The notes under the pieces: generated by a model | What the model was told of the DNA's origin: nothing | The model's database searches: none | Seen by the model: the letters and a program-made list of their open reading frames with translations, nothing else | Position numbers and translations under genes: made by a program | Assembly (NCBI GenBank): GCA_003513555.1 | Contig: DOPG01000062.1 | Location: forward strand, 17,920 to 37,963 | Length of the DNA stretch: 20,044 bases | Reading direction: 5' to 3' | DNA from: Rhodopirellula sp. | GTDB lineage: Bacteria > Planctomycetota > Planctomycetia > Pirellulales > Pirellulaceae | In this document: one piece after another, positions 7,436 to 15,541 of the stretch | Position numbering within the stretch: the first letter of the stretch is position 1 | Layout of the letters: every line of letters starts with the position of its first letter

Positions 7436-8899
7436 TTAACGACGTGACCGACTGGGCTTTGACATTTCACGTAGGAAATCCTCGGGCGACAGCAGATCAA
7501 TGCGATTCCTGCGTTCCGACGGAAGTTTGTTGTAACGCTCTTCCAGGCTCAAGTTGTCTTCAAAGCGTTGCATGTATTTCCGTCTCAGTGCTTCTTCACA
7601 CCAGACACGCAGTGTTACGAGTTCAGTCAGTGGGTTGCCCATGGACACGACACCAAGCATTTCCAGAGCATTCTCTGGTAGGGGAAGTTTGATCGTGTCC
7701 AGTTCTTCTCGACTGAGAGGGGCAGGCCGTTCCAGACGCGAAAAGAACTGTGACGAGGGCAAGCGACGGTTCGGGTCGCCGGGGGGGGGACTACGCGGTC
7801 TCTCTGTTTTGCTCTGTTCGGTGATGGTCGGACTTTGCGAACGTGATCCGCCAACCACCATGGTTGCAATGGTTGCCTGCTTTGCGTCCTCGGCCGTCCG
7901 GAAAACATTCGTAAGCGAACGTAGGTCATCATAAAAGGCCTTGGTGACAGCATCACCCTTATCGAGTCTTTCTTGAAGAATGACTCCCAGTGAAAAGTTG
8001 ATCCAATCGGTGGTTTCATTATCCAATTGCATGCTTGAGCGTCGTGAAATATTGAAATACGTGCGATCAATCGCTTGCTTGATAGCTGCTCGGCGTTTTG
8101 CAGGATCATCTGATTCGATCTGGTCACGCAATTCTGTCGGTAAAGTTTGCCGCCAGATTGCGTACACCTGCATGGTTTCGAGCAGGAGCTTCGAATCAGG
8201 TTGAGCCTCGATACTTGCAGCTGTTGTGCGGATCCGACTTTGGGCGGACTGATTGAGTCGGTTGAACTGGTCCCAGCGAGAGTTGAGCTGGTCCATCTGC
8301 TCAAGGGTCATCGCTCCTAGGGCGACCTCTCGTTCGGCAGCGGGAGCTTGTGTTAGTTGGTCGACGGCACTGTCAACTCTGATGTCTCCGATCTCCTTGG
8401 AGGCGGATATCATCTGTGCCCAGTCTTTATCGGCAGAAAGTTCTCGCATCAGTTTGAGATCGCCGCCGTAGTTGTAGGCACTCAAATTGCCAGCGATTGC
8501 CAAGTCTTCCAGTTCTTTCTGGTACGCAGTGGATCTGAGTGCGTTCTCAGTAAAGTAGACCACCAACCCAACGGCCAGGCAGAGCAATAGCAGGCCGACT
8601 GGCAGTTGCCACCGTTTTCGGCTTGTCTTAACTTTTGGCTGCTCTTTGAGAACATCAGCGACAACGAGTTCAAGAGTGGACTCAACCAGCTTCATACTTG
8701 GTGAGGAACCAGGTAGGTCTTCAAGTAGGTCCCAGCCCGTCTGCAGTTGTTGAAGTCTCGACCTCAATTTCTGATTGGTCAGTAGCCGATTTTCGAGATC
8801 AGCCTGCTCTTGTCGTTGAAGCTCACCATCAAGATAGGCGACCAGCAATTCATCATCGGGATCGAGAGGAGCATTGTCTGAAATAGTTGATGCGCTCAT
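7436..8899 (-). CDS. Membrane protein, probable anti-sigma factor without zinc ligands
   Basis: A 487-aa protein starting at ATG 8899, which overlaps the ECF sigma stop codon as ATGA and has a strong GGGAGG site 7 nt upstream. The N-terminus (DDELLVAYLDGELQRQEQADLENRLL, about 16-40) matches the helical start of zf-HC2-type anti-sigma domains, but the HxxxCxxC zinc ligands are absent. A single membrane helix lies at about 99-116 (LPVGLLLLCLAVGLVVYF) after a basic stretch. The remaining 370 residues should be extracytoplasmic and match no domain I recognise. They contain MDQLNSRWDQFNRLNQ and a C-terminal LPSERRNRIDLLSPEDF, reminiscent of DUF3106-like helical motifs (tentative), and a Pro/Ser/Arg-rich linker near 375-415. 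Its inferred role is to hold the co-transcribed sigma factor at the membrane and release it on an envelope signal. Gene order and overlap carry most of the weight. Confidence 0.75.
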   Translation of the reverse strand: MSASTISDNAPLDPDDELLVAYLDGELQRQEQADLENRLLTNQKLRSRLQQLQTGWDLLEDLPGSSPSMKLVESTLELVVADVLKEQPKVKTSRKRWQLPVGLLLLCLAVGLVVYFTENALRSTAYQKELEDLAIAGNLSAYNYGGDLKLMRELSADKDWAQMISASKEIGDIRVDSAVDQLTQAPAAEREVALGAMTLEQMDQLNSRWDQFNRLNQSAQSRIRTTAASIEAQPDSKLLLETMQVYAIWRQTLPTELRDQIESDDPAKRRAAIKQAIDRTYFNISRRSSMQLDNETTDWINFSLGVILQERLDKGDAVTKAFYDDLRSLTNVFRTAEDAKQATIATMVVGGSRSQSPTITEQSKTERPRSPPPGDPNRRLPSSQFFSRLERPAPLSREELDTIKLPLPENALEMLGVVSMGNPLTELVTLRVWCEEALRRKYMQRFEDNLSLEERYNKLPSERRNRIDLLSPEDFLREMSKPSRSRR

Positions 8900-9585
8900 T
8901 GCTTTTCCTCCCGTGCGCGTTCAAAGTCTACTTTTTCAATCTCACTATTGATTAAGCCGGCATCGATATACGGTTGCAACAGTTCTTTCAGATTGACCCT
9001 GGCGCGACTCAACAAAGACTTGACGGCCTTGGTAGTCAGGTCCATGGTTTCAGCGATTTCCAGATAGCTCATGTTTTCAAAACGGGAAAGCATGAGTGCC
9101 ATGCGCTGACGCTCACTAAGCGCCGAAACCGCAGCGCGAACTACGCTGGCTCTCTCATCACCTTCAACCATTCTGGTCGGCATCATGCCACTTGATTCCA
9201 GCGCGGTGGCTGCCAGCAGTTGAGGCCCGCTAGGTGAGTCTTCGGGCCTCGGTGCGTCCACTTCACTGACTTCTTTTCTTCGCCCAAGAGATCTGGCAGC
9301 ATTGCGAGCCACGTTGCCTGCTATCGTGAATAGCCATGTTGAGAATTTTGCACCCGGTTCATAGGTTTTCCTTGCCCGGAAAACTCTCATGAATGTTTCC
9401 TGTGCAAGATCTTCTGCCAAGTCATGCCGTGGACCAATGGTGTGCATCAATCTGACTAACCTGCCCTCGTAACGCTGCATTAATTCAGCAAAAGCACTAG
9501 CGTCATCATCACGCACGCGCAGCATCAGACGCACGTCCGGATCGGACTGCTGGTAACGCAATGCGGTGGATTCACTGACAGCCAA
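8896..9585 (-). CDS. ECF RNA polymerase sigma factor
   Basis: A 229-aa RpoE-like sigma factor. Region 2 spans residues 27-98: SAFAELMQRYEGRLVRL, then DLAEDLAQETFMRVFRA (core binding and -10 recognition) and FSTWLFTIAGNVARNAAR. Region 4 spans about 147-207: LSERQRMALMLSRFENMSYLEIAETM and TKAVKSLLSRARVNLKELL, the -35-binding helix-turn-helix. The linker between them is long and the tail after region 4 is acidic/basic helical. No ATG exists upstream in frame, so the start is TTG 9585 or a later codon; DPDVRLMLRVRDDDASAF at 15-32 is the usual start of the conserved part. It overlaps the anti-sigma gene by 4 nt. Directly upstream on the same strand is the DUF1553/DUF1501 pair, a possible but unproven target. 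Confidence 0.93.
   Translation of the reverse strand: MAVSESTALRYQQSDPDVRLMLRVRDDDASAFAELMQRYEGRLVRLMHTIGPRHDLAEDLAQETFMRVFRARKTYEPGAKFSTWLFTIAGNVARNAARSLGRRKEVSEVDAPRPEDSPSGPQLLAATALESSGMMPTRMVEGDERASVVRAAVSALSERQRMALMLSRFENMSYLEIAETMDLTTKAVKSLLSRARVNLKELLQPYIDAGLINSEIEKVDFERAREEKQ
8907..8912 (-). promoter_or_regulatory. Strong ribosome binding site for the anti-sigma gene
   Basis: On the minus strand GGGAGG lies 7 nt upstream of ATG 8899, inside the last codons of the sigma factor. It fixes the start of the anti-sigma gene and, with the ATGA overlap, indicates translational coupling. It is one of the few good Shine-Dalgarno sites in the window. Confidence 0.7.
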
Positions 9586-9618
9586 GTGAATTATTTCTAA
9601 TGAAGGTGGTGTTGAACT

Positions 9619-9630
9619 ACTAAGCTTAGT
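9619..9630. promoter_or_regulatory. 12-bp palindrome upstream of the ECF sigma gene
   Basis: ACTAAGCTTAGT is a perfect 12-bp palindrome 34 nt upstream of the TTG start, in the 117-nt gap after the DUF1501 gene. Its position suits an operator or a short hairpin in the leader of the sigma factor transcript. There is no other support, and a 12-bp palindrome can occur by chance. Confidence 0.3.
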
Positions 9631-9702
9631 CTACTCGTTACCAACCATTTGCGTGACCATAGGTTTCGGTGCGATTTGAAACACATCCTAAATGCTTCGA
9701 AA

Positions 9703-11157
9703 TCAGGTCAGGATGTCGTGGATTACGTGCCCAATGTCCTGTTCAAGTCGCTGGTGTCCGGCTGCGTGAAGTCGGTGTGAATGCAATCCCAATTGATGTA
9801 GCAGCGTTGCATGGACATCGGTGACATAGTGAGGTGAATCCACCGCATGGAAGCCGATCTCATCAGTGCTGCCATGAGCGATTCCCCCTTGAATACCACC
9901 TCCCGCCATCCAGATGCTGAATCCATGAGGGTGGTGATCGCGACCATTGGAACTTTGAGAACCAGGCGTTCTGCCAAACTCAGTGGCAAATACGACTAAT
10001 GTTTCATCAAGCATTCCACGTTGTTTAAGGTCCTGCAACAGGCCGGCAATGGGGCGATCGACTTGCATTGCTAATTCAGAGTGTTTTGCTTTCAGGTTGG
10101 AATGTTGGTCCCACGCGCCGGCAGCTCCGTCACCGTGCATGATTTGGATAAAACGCACACCCTGTTCTGCGAAACGTCGCGCAGCAAGCAGTTGCTCACC
10201 GAACGCCCGTGTTTCTTTCTGGTCCAAGCCGTATAGCTTATGGGTTGAAGCCGTCTCCTGATCGAACCGAATCACATCTGGTACCGCTGTTTGCATTCGA
10301 AATGCCAACTCATACGATTTGATTCGAGCGTCTAATGCGGGATCGCCGGGGTAATTGATGCCGCTGATTTTATTCAGTTGGTTGACCAAGCCAAAACCCA
10401 GTTCCTGCTCAGCACGACTGATGTTTCCTTCGGGCTGCGCGAATGCGAGCGGTTTTTTGGGATCGACTTTGAGCTTGATGGCGTCGTAGGCTGGACCTAG
10501 GTAATGACCATCACTTCGGTCAAAGAAACGGGGGCCCATGCTGATGAATTGTGGCAGGTTTTCATTCAGAGTTCCCAGGCCGTAGTTGACCCACGCACCT
10601 ATCGTTGGAACCCTCGGGTCCAGCATGTGGCGGCCCGAATGAAATTGGACCTGCGCACCATGGTTGTCATCCGTGGTCCACATTGACCGGATCACTGCGA
10701 TGTCATCGATTCGTGAACCGATATGGGGGAACCAGTCGCTGACCTCTATCCCGCTTTGGCCATACTTTTTGAAGCCAATTTGCAAAGGATAGATTTTGTT
10801 TCGTTGTTGGCCGTTCGCATCATTCACTACAACCACCCGAACTTTTTTCAGCTTCTCTGGAGATTGCACCTCCGCAAAAGGTGTTTCTGAAATGCTCTTG
10901 CCCGCATATTTCGTCAAATCTGGTTTCGGATCAAAACTTTCCATGTGGCTAACACCGCCCCGCATGAATAGCCAAATCACATTTTTCGCGCGAGGTGTAA
11001 AGTGAGGTTGACCATCGGGCGGTGTGTTGCCTGACGTCGCACCGGAAGCATTTTCCTTGGTAAATAGTGACTGCAAGGCGATTCCACCTAATCCTGTCGC
11101 AGATCTAAGAAATGTTCGACGAGATGGCAGGTCAGTTTGCTGGCGGGTGGATTTCAT
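9703..11157 (-). CDS. DUF1501 family protein, Tat-exported (second copy)
   Basis: A 484-aa protein from ATG 11157 (MKSTRQQTDLPSRRTFLR). An in-frame GTG at 11172 would add 5 residues; neither has a visible ribosome site. The Tat signal is SRRTFLRSATGLGGIALQSLF. DUF1501 motifs are NVIWLFMRGGVSHMESFDPKP near residue 65, RFIQIMHGDG and WDQHSNLKAKHSE, VVFATEFGRTP, GRDHHPHGFSIWMAGGG, and a C-terminal VTDVHATLLHQLGL. The putative metal residues Asp/His of GRDHH are intact here, unlike in the copy at 4765-6180. The gene lies 39-54 nt downstream of the 1095-aa DUF1549/DUF1553 gene, so it is the Tat-exported partner of that protein. The predicted fold is alkaline phosphatase/sulfatase-like; no substrate is known. 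Confidence 0.9.
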   Translation of the reverse strand: MKSTRQQTDLPSRRTFLRSATGLGGIALQSLFTKENASGATSGNTPPDGQPHFTPRAKNVIWLFMRGGVSHMESFDPKPDLTKYAGKSISETPFAEVQSPEKLKKVRVVVVNDANGQQRNKIYPLQIGFKKYGQSGIEVSDWFPHIGSRIDDIAVIRSMWTTDDNHGAQVQFHSGRHMLDPRVPTIGAWVNYGLGTLNENLPQFISMGPRFFDRSDGHYLGPAYDAIKLKVDPKKPLAFAQPEGNISRAEQELGFGLVNQLNKISGINYPGDPALDARIKSYELAFRMQTAVPDVIRFDQETASTHKLYGLDQKETRAFGEQLLAARRFAEQGVRFIQIMHGDGAAGAWDQHSNLKAKHSELAMQVDRPIAGLLQDLKQRGMLDETLVVFATEFGRTPGSQSSNGRDHHPHGFSIWMAGGGIQGGIAHGSTDEIGFHAVDSPHYVTDVHATLLHQLGLHSHRLHAAGHQRLEQDIGHVIHDILT

Positions 11158-11211
11158 GCGTGGCGTGTCCACGAGTGTCGGACAGGGATGATAAGTGATC
11201 AGAGTTTATGG

Positions 11212-14200
11212 TCAGCGAATGGTAATGAAATCGTTGTGGTTTAGAATTGCTTGGACAAATCGGGCTCGTATTTGATCAGCACCCGGTTCCTGCTCCAGTT
11301 TTTCCATTTCAGTAAAGTACTTCTCACACGTCTTTATTTCCAAGTCGGAAGGTGGACGCGCCAGGATCAGACCAAACGTGGCGTTAATGAAGTCTAGGGT
11401 TTTGTTTGATTTGAGCTCTTTGTGCAGCTTTCGTGCGATCTGATTTGACATCTCGATAGACAGACGGCTGTTTGAAAGTGCCAGTGCCTGTTGTGGAACG
11501 ATGCTTTCAGATCGACGGTAGCATTGCAGAATGTCTGCATTGTCAAACATTTCCAGAAAACTGTTCTTCTGATCGCGTGAGTGTTTGAAGTAAATGCTGC
11601 GGCGCCGTGCTTCTGCCTCAGGGTTGATTGAAGGTCCTCCCATCGTGGTATCAAGCTCACCAGCCAAAAATAAAACACTGTCTCGGATGACCTGCGATTC
11701 CATGCGACGTGAGTTCATTCTCCAAAGAAGCTTGTTGTTGGGGTCTTTGATCAGGTTTTCTGAGGAAGCCGTTGCGGTGGAAGCACTTAATGCATACGTC
11801 TGCGAAGACACGATCAGCCGATGCAGGTGTCGGAAGCTCCAGCCGGAATTGATAAACTCAGTGGCCAGCAGGTCAAGCAGATCTTGGTGGACAGGTGCGG
11901 GGGCGCGAAGTCCGAAGTCAAAGGTTGAGTCGACGAGTGGTTGACCAAAATGTCGCATCCAGACATGGTTTACCGCAACTCGCGCAGTTAATGGGTTTTG
12001 ATCTGATGTGATCCAGTTGGCCAACGCGAGTCGTCGCCCAGTGCTGATGGGAGAGTAAGTGGCGGGGTAATCGAATTCCTTGTCTGCAGGTGATTCAAGG
12101 GCTTTGAACGATCCTTTGATCGGGGTGAAACGGATGGGCGATTCTTTGATTTCAGCGATGTGCTCTTGAGCCTGTTTGATTTTCTGAGTAATCGTAGCGA
12201 GTTTCTTTGGGTCCGATGCATTCACTGTAGCGTCGTGTTTAAGAGCAGCGAGTTTCCATTCTGCTTGCTGTTGCCCTGCGGTTTCTGCAAGTGTTTGGAG
12301 TTTGGCAGTGGACAGCTTTTGCAATTGATCTGCCTCGACAGAATGAAGCATTGCCTTAAGCATTCTCTCGTAGGCGATGTTTGCTTCGTACTGTGAATTG
12401 GAAACCTTGACTGCCTGTTCGGCTTCAGTGACCGTTGCGGCATTCTTGTTGCTTACCTCTGTTAACTCAAAATCCTTGTTCAGGTTTTCGATCTGAATCG
12501 AATCGAAATCAACGGTTGCATCGAATCCAGACAGGCTTATGAAGCCTTTGCGTCTGTTGGGATACCGATAAGCAATCATGAACTTGCCATCAATCCAGAT
12601 GTTCACCAAGGTGCCTCGGATCGCGAAGCGGAGTTCATGTTGTTGGCCAACAGTGATTGGAAACGCTTTACGGCCCTCAGTTGGGTAAACCGATGTTTTG
12701 TCACGCTCAAAGGCAGCTTGCACTTTCGGGTCAGGAGCATAGGCGCTCGTGTAGACATAGTTCGCGTACCCGGATTGTTCTGCTTGATCAAACCGGATCG
12801 TGACTGATTTATATGTGCTGCCACCCGTCGTGGTGTACATGCAACGCAAATCGAAATCGGTCGGTGGGGTAATGAGCAGTCGGGCTGTTTGTGGATCACG
12901 CGTTGATTTGGTTTGACTGAGGGTGCCCGCTCGATGCTTCCAACCATCTCCCGTCAGTTGCCATCTGGTTGCGTCGAGTGTGGAGAAGTCATCTTTGAAT
13001 TTGAATGGCTGGATGTTGTGTGGGGCCTTGGTTTCGGCTTTGCTGGCCAATTCTTTGCGACGCGCCTTGGCCTCGGTGCATCTTTGCTGGCTGGCCTTGG
13101 TTTGGGCTTGTGCCTTCGCCAAATGAGCCGCAAGTACATAAGGTCTGGTGCCTGGTGAATGTGCTGAGCGTGGAAGGTTGATCGGGTTTATTTTATGTTC
13201 AAAACTGGACAGTATTGCCGGCACACCTGGTGGAATTGGCTTTGTTTTGTCCGGTGACTTGGGGTCGCCTCTTTCATGAAGGTACGTGACACGGTTGATG
13301 TCGTCATCAAAAACGCGAGGTAGTCCTGCTTGGTCAAAGTCGGTTTCGTCTGGCAGTGGGTCGAGCCTGACTTGGTGCGGTTCAAAGATCGCTCGGAGAC
13401 GGTAGTAATCTTGCTGGGTAATGGGATCATATTTGTGATCATGGCATTTCGCGCAATTCATTGTGAGTCCGAGAAATGCTTTGCTCGTGTGTTCAATCGT
13501 GCTGTCGAGCCATGTCGTGCGATTGAACAGATAGTAATTCCGGGCCAAAAAACCGGTGCCAGTGATTGATTCGATGCTTTCTGGATCTGCTTCATCTCCA
13601 GCCAGCATCTCAATGATCATCTTGTCATAACCCTTGTCTTTGTTCAGCGAGTTGATGATCCAGTCCCGCCAGTGCCAAAGATGCTTTTGGCTATTTCGCA
13701 ATTGGTTTCCCAAGCCGTACCAGTCACTGTATCTCCAGATGTCCATCCAGTGCCTTGCCCAGCGTTCACCGTGCTGCGGGCTGTGCAAGAGCTCATCAAT
13801 GATTTCCGTGATCGCCCTTTTGTCATTGAACTGGGATGGCGTGGGTGGGAGGCCTATCAGGTCAAGATACAATCGGCGAATCAGCGTTTGCCGCGATGCA
13901 GGCGGTGCAGTCTGAATACCTGCTTTGGAATGTTTTTGCTTGATCAACAAATCAATCGGGTTGCCTGATTTGCCTGCTTGTGGTTTTGAAAGCACAAGCT
14001 TCTGAAAGGCCCAATGGTCTGCTGGTTTTACGGGCACGACTTCTGCTGGAGCGTTGCAACCTTCGTCGATCCATTTTTTAAGTAATCTGATTTGATCCGG
14101 TTTTAGAGGTGATCCTTCACCGTGTGGTGGCATTCGGTCGTCGTCTCTACTGCTGATGCGCTGCAGCAATAGACTATCAGCGGACTCACCAGGTTTAATG

Positions 14201-14499
14201 GCGGGGCCGCTGTCACCCCCAGATCGCATCAAGTCGACGGTTTCAAGCCGAAGTTCGGACTCCTGTTTCAAGGTGCCATGACACGAATAGCACTTCTCTG
14301 CTAGCAGTGGTTTGATCTGCGTCAGGTAGTTGATCGACTTGGATGGTGAATGCTGTTCAGCGAGTTGCTGTGAATGAACGGGTGCTGCCCAGTAGGAATG
14401 TATCGTTGTTGCGATGAAAATCGAAATGATGGTGGTGCGGTACACGTGGGGCACTAACAAGAGAGCGTGGGTGGCGACCAAGGAAGGCGAGAGGCCCAT
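11212..14499 (-). CDS. Secreted PSCyt1-DUF1549-DUF1553 haem protein with inserted concanavalin-like domain
   Basis: A 1095-aa protein from ATG 14499; the first 45 residues are hydrophobic and signal-like (TTIISIFIATTIHSYWAAPVHS). PSCyt1 spans about 55-145 with CYSCH at 70-74 and DDRMPPHGEG. PSCyt2/DUF1549 spans about 180-370 (LYLDLIGLPPTPSQF, HGERWARHWMDIWRYSDW) with CAKCHDHKYDPI from 349. Residues about 498-672 look like a DUF1080/LamG-type jelly-roll (FKDDFSTLDATRWQL, DFDLRCMYTT, LVNIWIDGKFMIAYR, GFISLSGF, VDFDSIQIENL). A coiled-coil stretch follows at about 680-770. PSD1/DUF1553 covers about 815-1080 (GRRLALANWI, VNHVWMRHFG, LHRLIVSSQTYALS, VPQQALALSNSRL). It is about 150 residues longer than the copy at 1898-4741, mainly because of the insert. 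It is paired with the downstream DUF1501 gene. The haem-protein assignment is firm; the function is unknown. Confidence 0.9.
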   Translation of the reverse strand: MGLSPSLVATHALLLVPHVYRTTIISIFIATTIHSYWAAPVHSQQLAEQHSPSKSINYLTQIKPLLAEKCYSCHGTLKQESELRLETVDLMRSGGDSGPAIKPGESADSLLLQRISSRDDDRMPPHGEGSPLKPDQIRLLKKWIDEGCNAPAEVVPVKPADHWAFQKLVLSKPQAGKSGNPIDLLIKQKHSKAGIQTAPPASRQTLIRRLYLDLIGLPPTPSQFNDKRAITEIIDELLHSPQHGERWARHWMDIWRYSDWYGLGNQLRNSQKHLWHWRDWIINSLNKDKGYDKMIIEMLAGDEADPESIESITGTGFLARNYYLFNRTTWLDSTIEHTSKAFLGLTMNCAKCHDHKYDPITQQDYYRLRAIFEPHQVRLDPLPDETDFDQAGLPRVFDDDINRVTYLHERGDPKSPDKTKPIPPGVPAILSSFEHKINPINLPRSAHSPGTRPYVLAAHLAKAQAQTKASQQRCTEAKARRKELASKAETKAPHNIQPFKFKDDFSTLDATRWQLTGDGWKHRAGTLSQTKSTRDPQTARLLITPPTDFDLRCMYTTTGGSTYKSVTIRFDQAEQSGYANYVYTSAYAPDPKVQAAFERDKTSVYPTEGRKAFPITVGQQHELRFAIRGTLVNIWIDGKFMIAYRYPNRRKGFISLSGFDATVDFDSIQIENLNKDFELTEVSNKNAATVTEAEQAVKVSNSQYEANIAYERMLKAMLHSVEADQLQKLSTAKLQTLAETAGQQQAEWKLAALKHDATVNASDPKKLATITQKIKQAQEHIAEIKESPIRFTPIKGSFKALESPADKEFDYPATYSPISTGRRLALANWITSDQNPLTARVAVNHVWMRHFGQPLVDSTFDFGLRAPAPVHQDLLDLLATEFINSGWSFRHLHRLIVSSQTYALSASTATASSENLIKDPNNKLLWRMNSRRMESQVIRDSVLFLAGELDTTMGGPSINPEAEARRRSIYFKHSRDQKNSFLEMFDNADILQCYRRSESIVPQQALALSNSRLSIEMSNQIARKLHKELKSNKTLDFINATFGLILARPPSDLEIKTCEKYFTEMEKLEQEPGADQIRARFVQAILNHNDFITIR

Positions 14500-14682
14500 T
14501 ATAGTTGATTTTGTGGTTTGTCGGGTGGTATTCTCGCTGGTGTACCTCAGGCACTGGCCTTTCGTTTTTGGGCCGCCTTGGATAGATGAAACTCGCGGGG
14601 GATTTTCGTCGACGCTTTACCCAGGGGGCGGCTTTCGGGATTTTATCATTCGATGGTGGCTCACAGCGGCGGCGGATCTTTT

Positions 14683-14712
14683 GGTACCGATGTCAGTAAC
14701 AACATCAGTATC
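14683..14712 (-). terminator. Hairpin downstream of the cupin gene
   Basis: Arms TACCGATGT (14685-14693) and ACATCAGTA (14702-14710) flank an 8-nt loop. In the minus-strand RNA this gives 9 pairs including one G-U, with a further G-C pair beyond an A-C mismatch. It begins 17 nt after the cupin stop codon. No U-run follows, so it is at best a weak or factor-assisted terminator. It lies in the 230-nt gap (14500-14729) before the 1095-aa gene, where I see no gene. Confidence 0.3.
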
Positions 14713-14729
14713 CGCGGTGCAGATTCTTG

Positions 14730-15083
14730 TCATGCGCTGAAGTTGTTGTCTTTCATCAGTTTGGCGTAGTCCTCGCGAATTGGACTGAAGGCATCAAGTA
14801 CAACTGCGGGACCATCGTGGGCAATCGCCTGGTGCGGCACGTTAGCAGGGATAAAGAACATTGCTCCGGAGTCGAGCGTGCGTGTTTCATCACCAATCGT
14901 GAGTTTCAGTTTGCCCTCAAGCAGAATGCCAGCCTGCTCATGCATGTGGTCATGAAGTGGGATCACTGCGCCTGCGTCCATTTCCAGGTAGGACAGCATT
15001 AGATTTTTTCCGTGTGGTGTCCGTAGCCTGCATCCCGGGCATACTTCGGTGGCTGGCATGGATTTGATGTCGATGAATGGCAT
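14730..15083 (-). CDS. Small single-domain cupin protein
   Basis: A 117-aa protein with a good AAGGA ribosome site 5 nt upstream of ATG 15083. Cupin motif 1 is G38-x5-H44-x-H46-x3-Q50-x6-G57 (LHDHMHEQAGILLEG). The usual glutamate ligand position is Gln50, although Glu49 is adjacent. Motif 2 is G73-x5-P79-x4-H84 (GAMFFIPANVPH). Probable metal ligands are therefore His44, His46, Gln50 or Glu49, and His84. A CPGC pair near the N-terminus (Cys15, Cys18) is an extra. There is no signal peptide, so it is cytosolic. Small cupins include isomerases, dioxygenases and sensor-like proteins, and nothing here selects among them. It is on the same strand as the 1095-aa gene but 230 nt upstream with a hairpin between, so a joint operon is uncertain. 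Confidence 0.85.
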   Translation of the reverse strand: MPFIDIKSMPATEVCPGCRLRTPHGKNLMLSYLEMDAGAVIPLHDHMHEQAGILLEGKLKLTIGDETRTLDSGAMFFIPANVPHQAIAHDGPAVVLDAFSPIREDYAKLMKDNNFSA

Positions 15084-15541
15084 GGTTTTCCTTGTTGGCA
15101 GGCGAAGAGCAAACAGCGCTACGTCGGATTGAGGGCCGGTGACGTGACAGTCTTGAATCTTGTTAGCGGTTTACTCTTGATGATGTTGTGGGAAGTAATT
15201 AGATTTCTGATGTTTTGTTCCGGATTCCCTCACGGAACTACTAGCCTAGGCCATGCTGTGGAATCGGAGCAGCAAATTATCAGAGAACGGCCAGTCTAAT
15301 CGTCTTGAACGAGGTGCAGGAATTCCGTTTCTTGCAGGGCGAGCCGGATGATCAGGCCCGGTAACGCAGTGCTCGGGGATCTGTTGCGGGATCTAGCGGC
15401 ATCCTGCGGTAATAATCCTAGTCGGTTAGAATATGCGACCGAGGGATTCCGTCTTGCGCGTTGCTCGGTGTGTCAGTGCCGGCGGGAAGTCTGTTGTTTT
15501 GCAACCAGTGTGGTTGATCGCACTAGCTTTGGAATCAAGTT
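15084..15541. other. Divergent intergenic region with inverted repeats
   Basis: This 458-nt gap separates the minus-strand cupin from the plus-strand 884-aa gene, so promoters for both should lie here. I found no RNA gene and no convincing ORF. Visible structure: a 6-bp inverted repeat GTTCCG (15217-15222) / CGGAAC (15233-15238); a hairpin at 15386-15407 (GCGGGAT / ATCCTGC, with one G-T pair); and a two-part stem at 15414-15448 (AATCC + TCGGT paired with ACCGA + GGATT, 11-nt loop). The last two are 94-156 nt upstream of the plus-strand start, so would be in a 5' leader if transcription starts early enough. No clear -35/-10 pair was recognised. Confidence 0.4.

Noticed and set aside
15253..15351. 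32-codon plus-strand frame from ATG 15253
   Set aside because: It has no ribosome site, no recognisable features and is of chance length.
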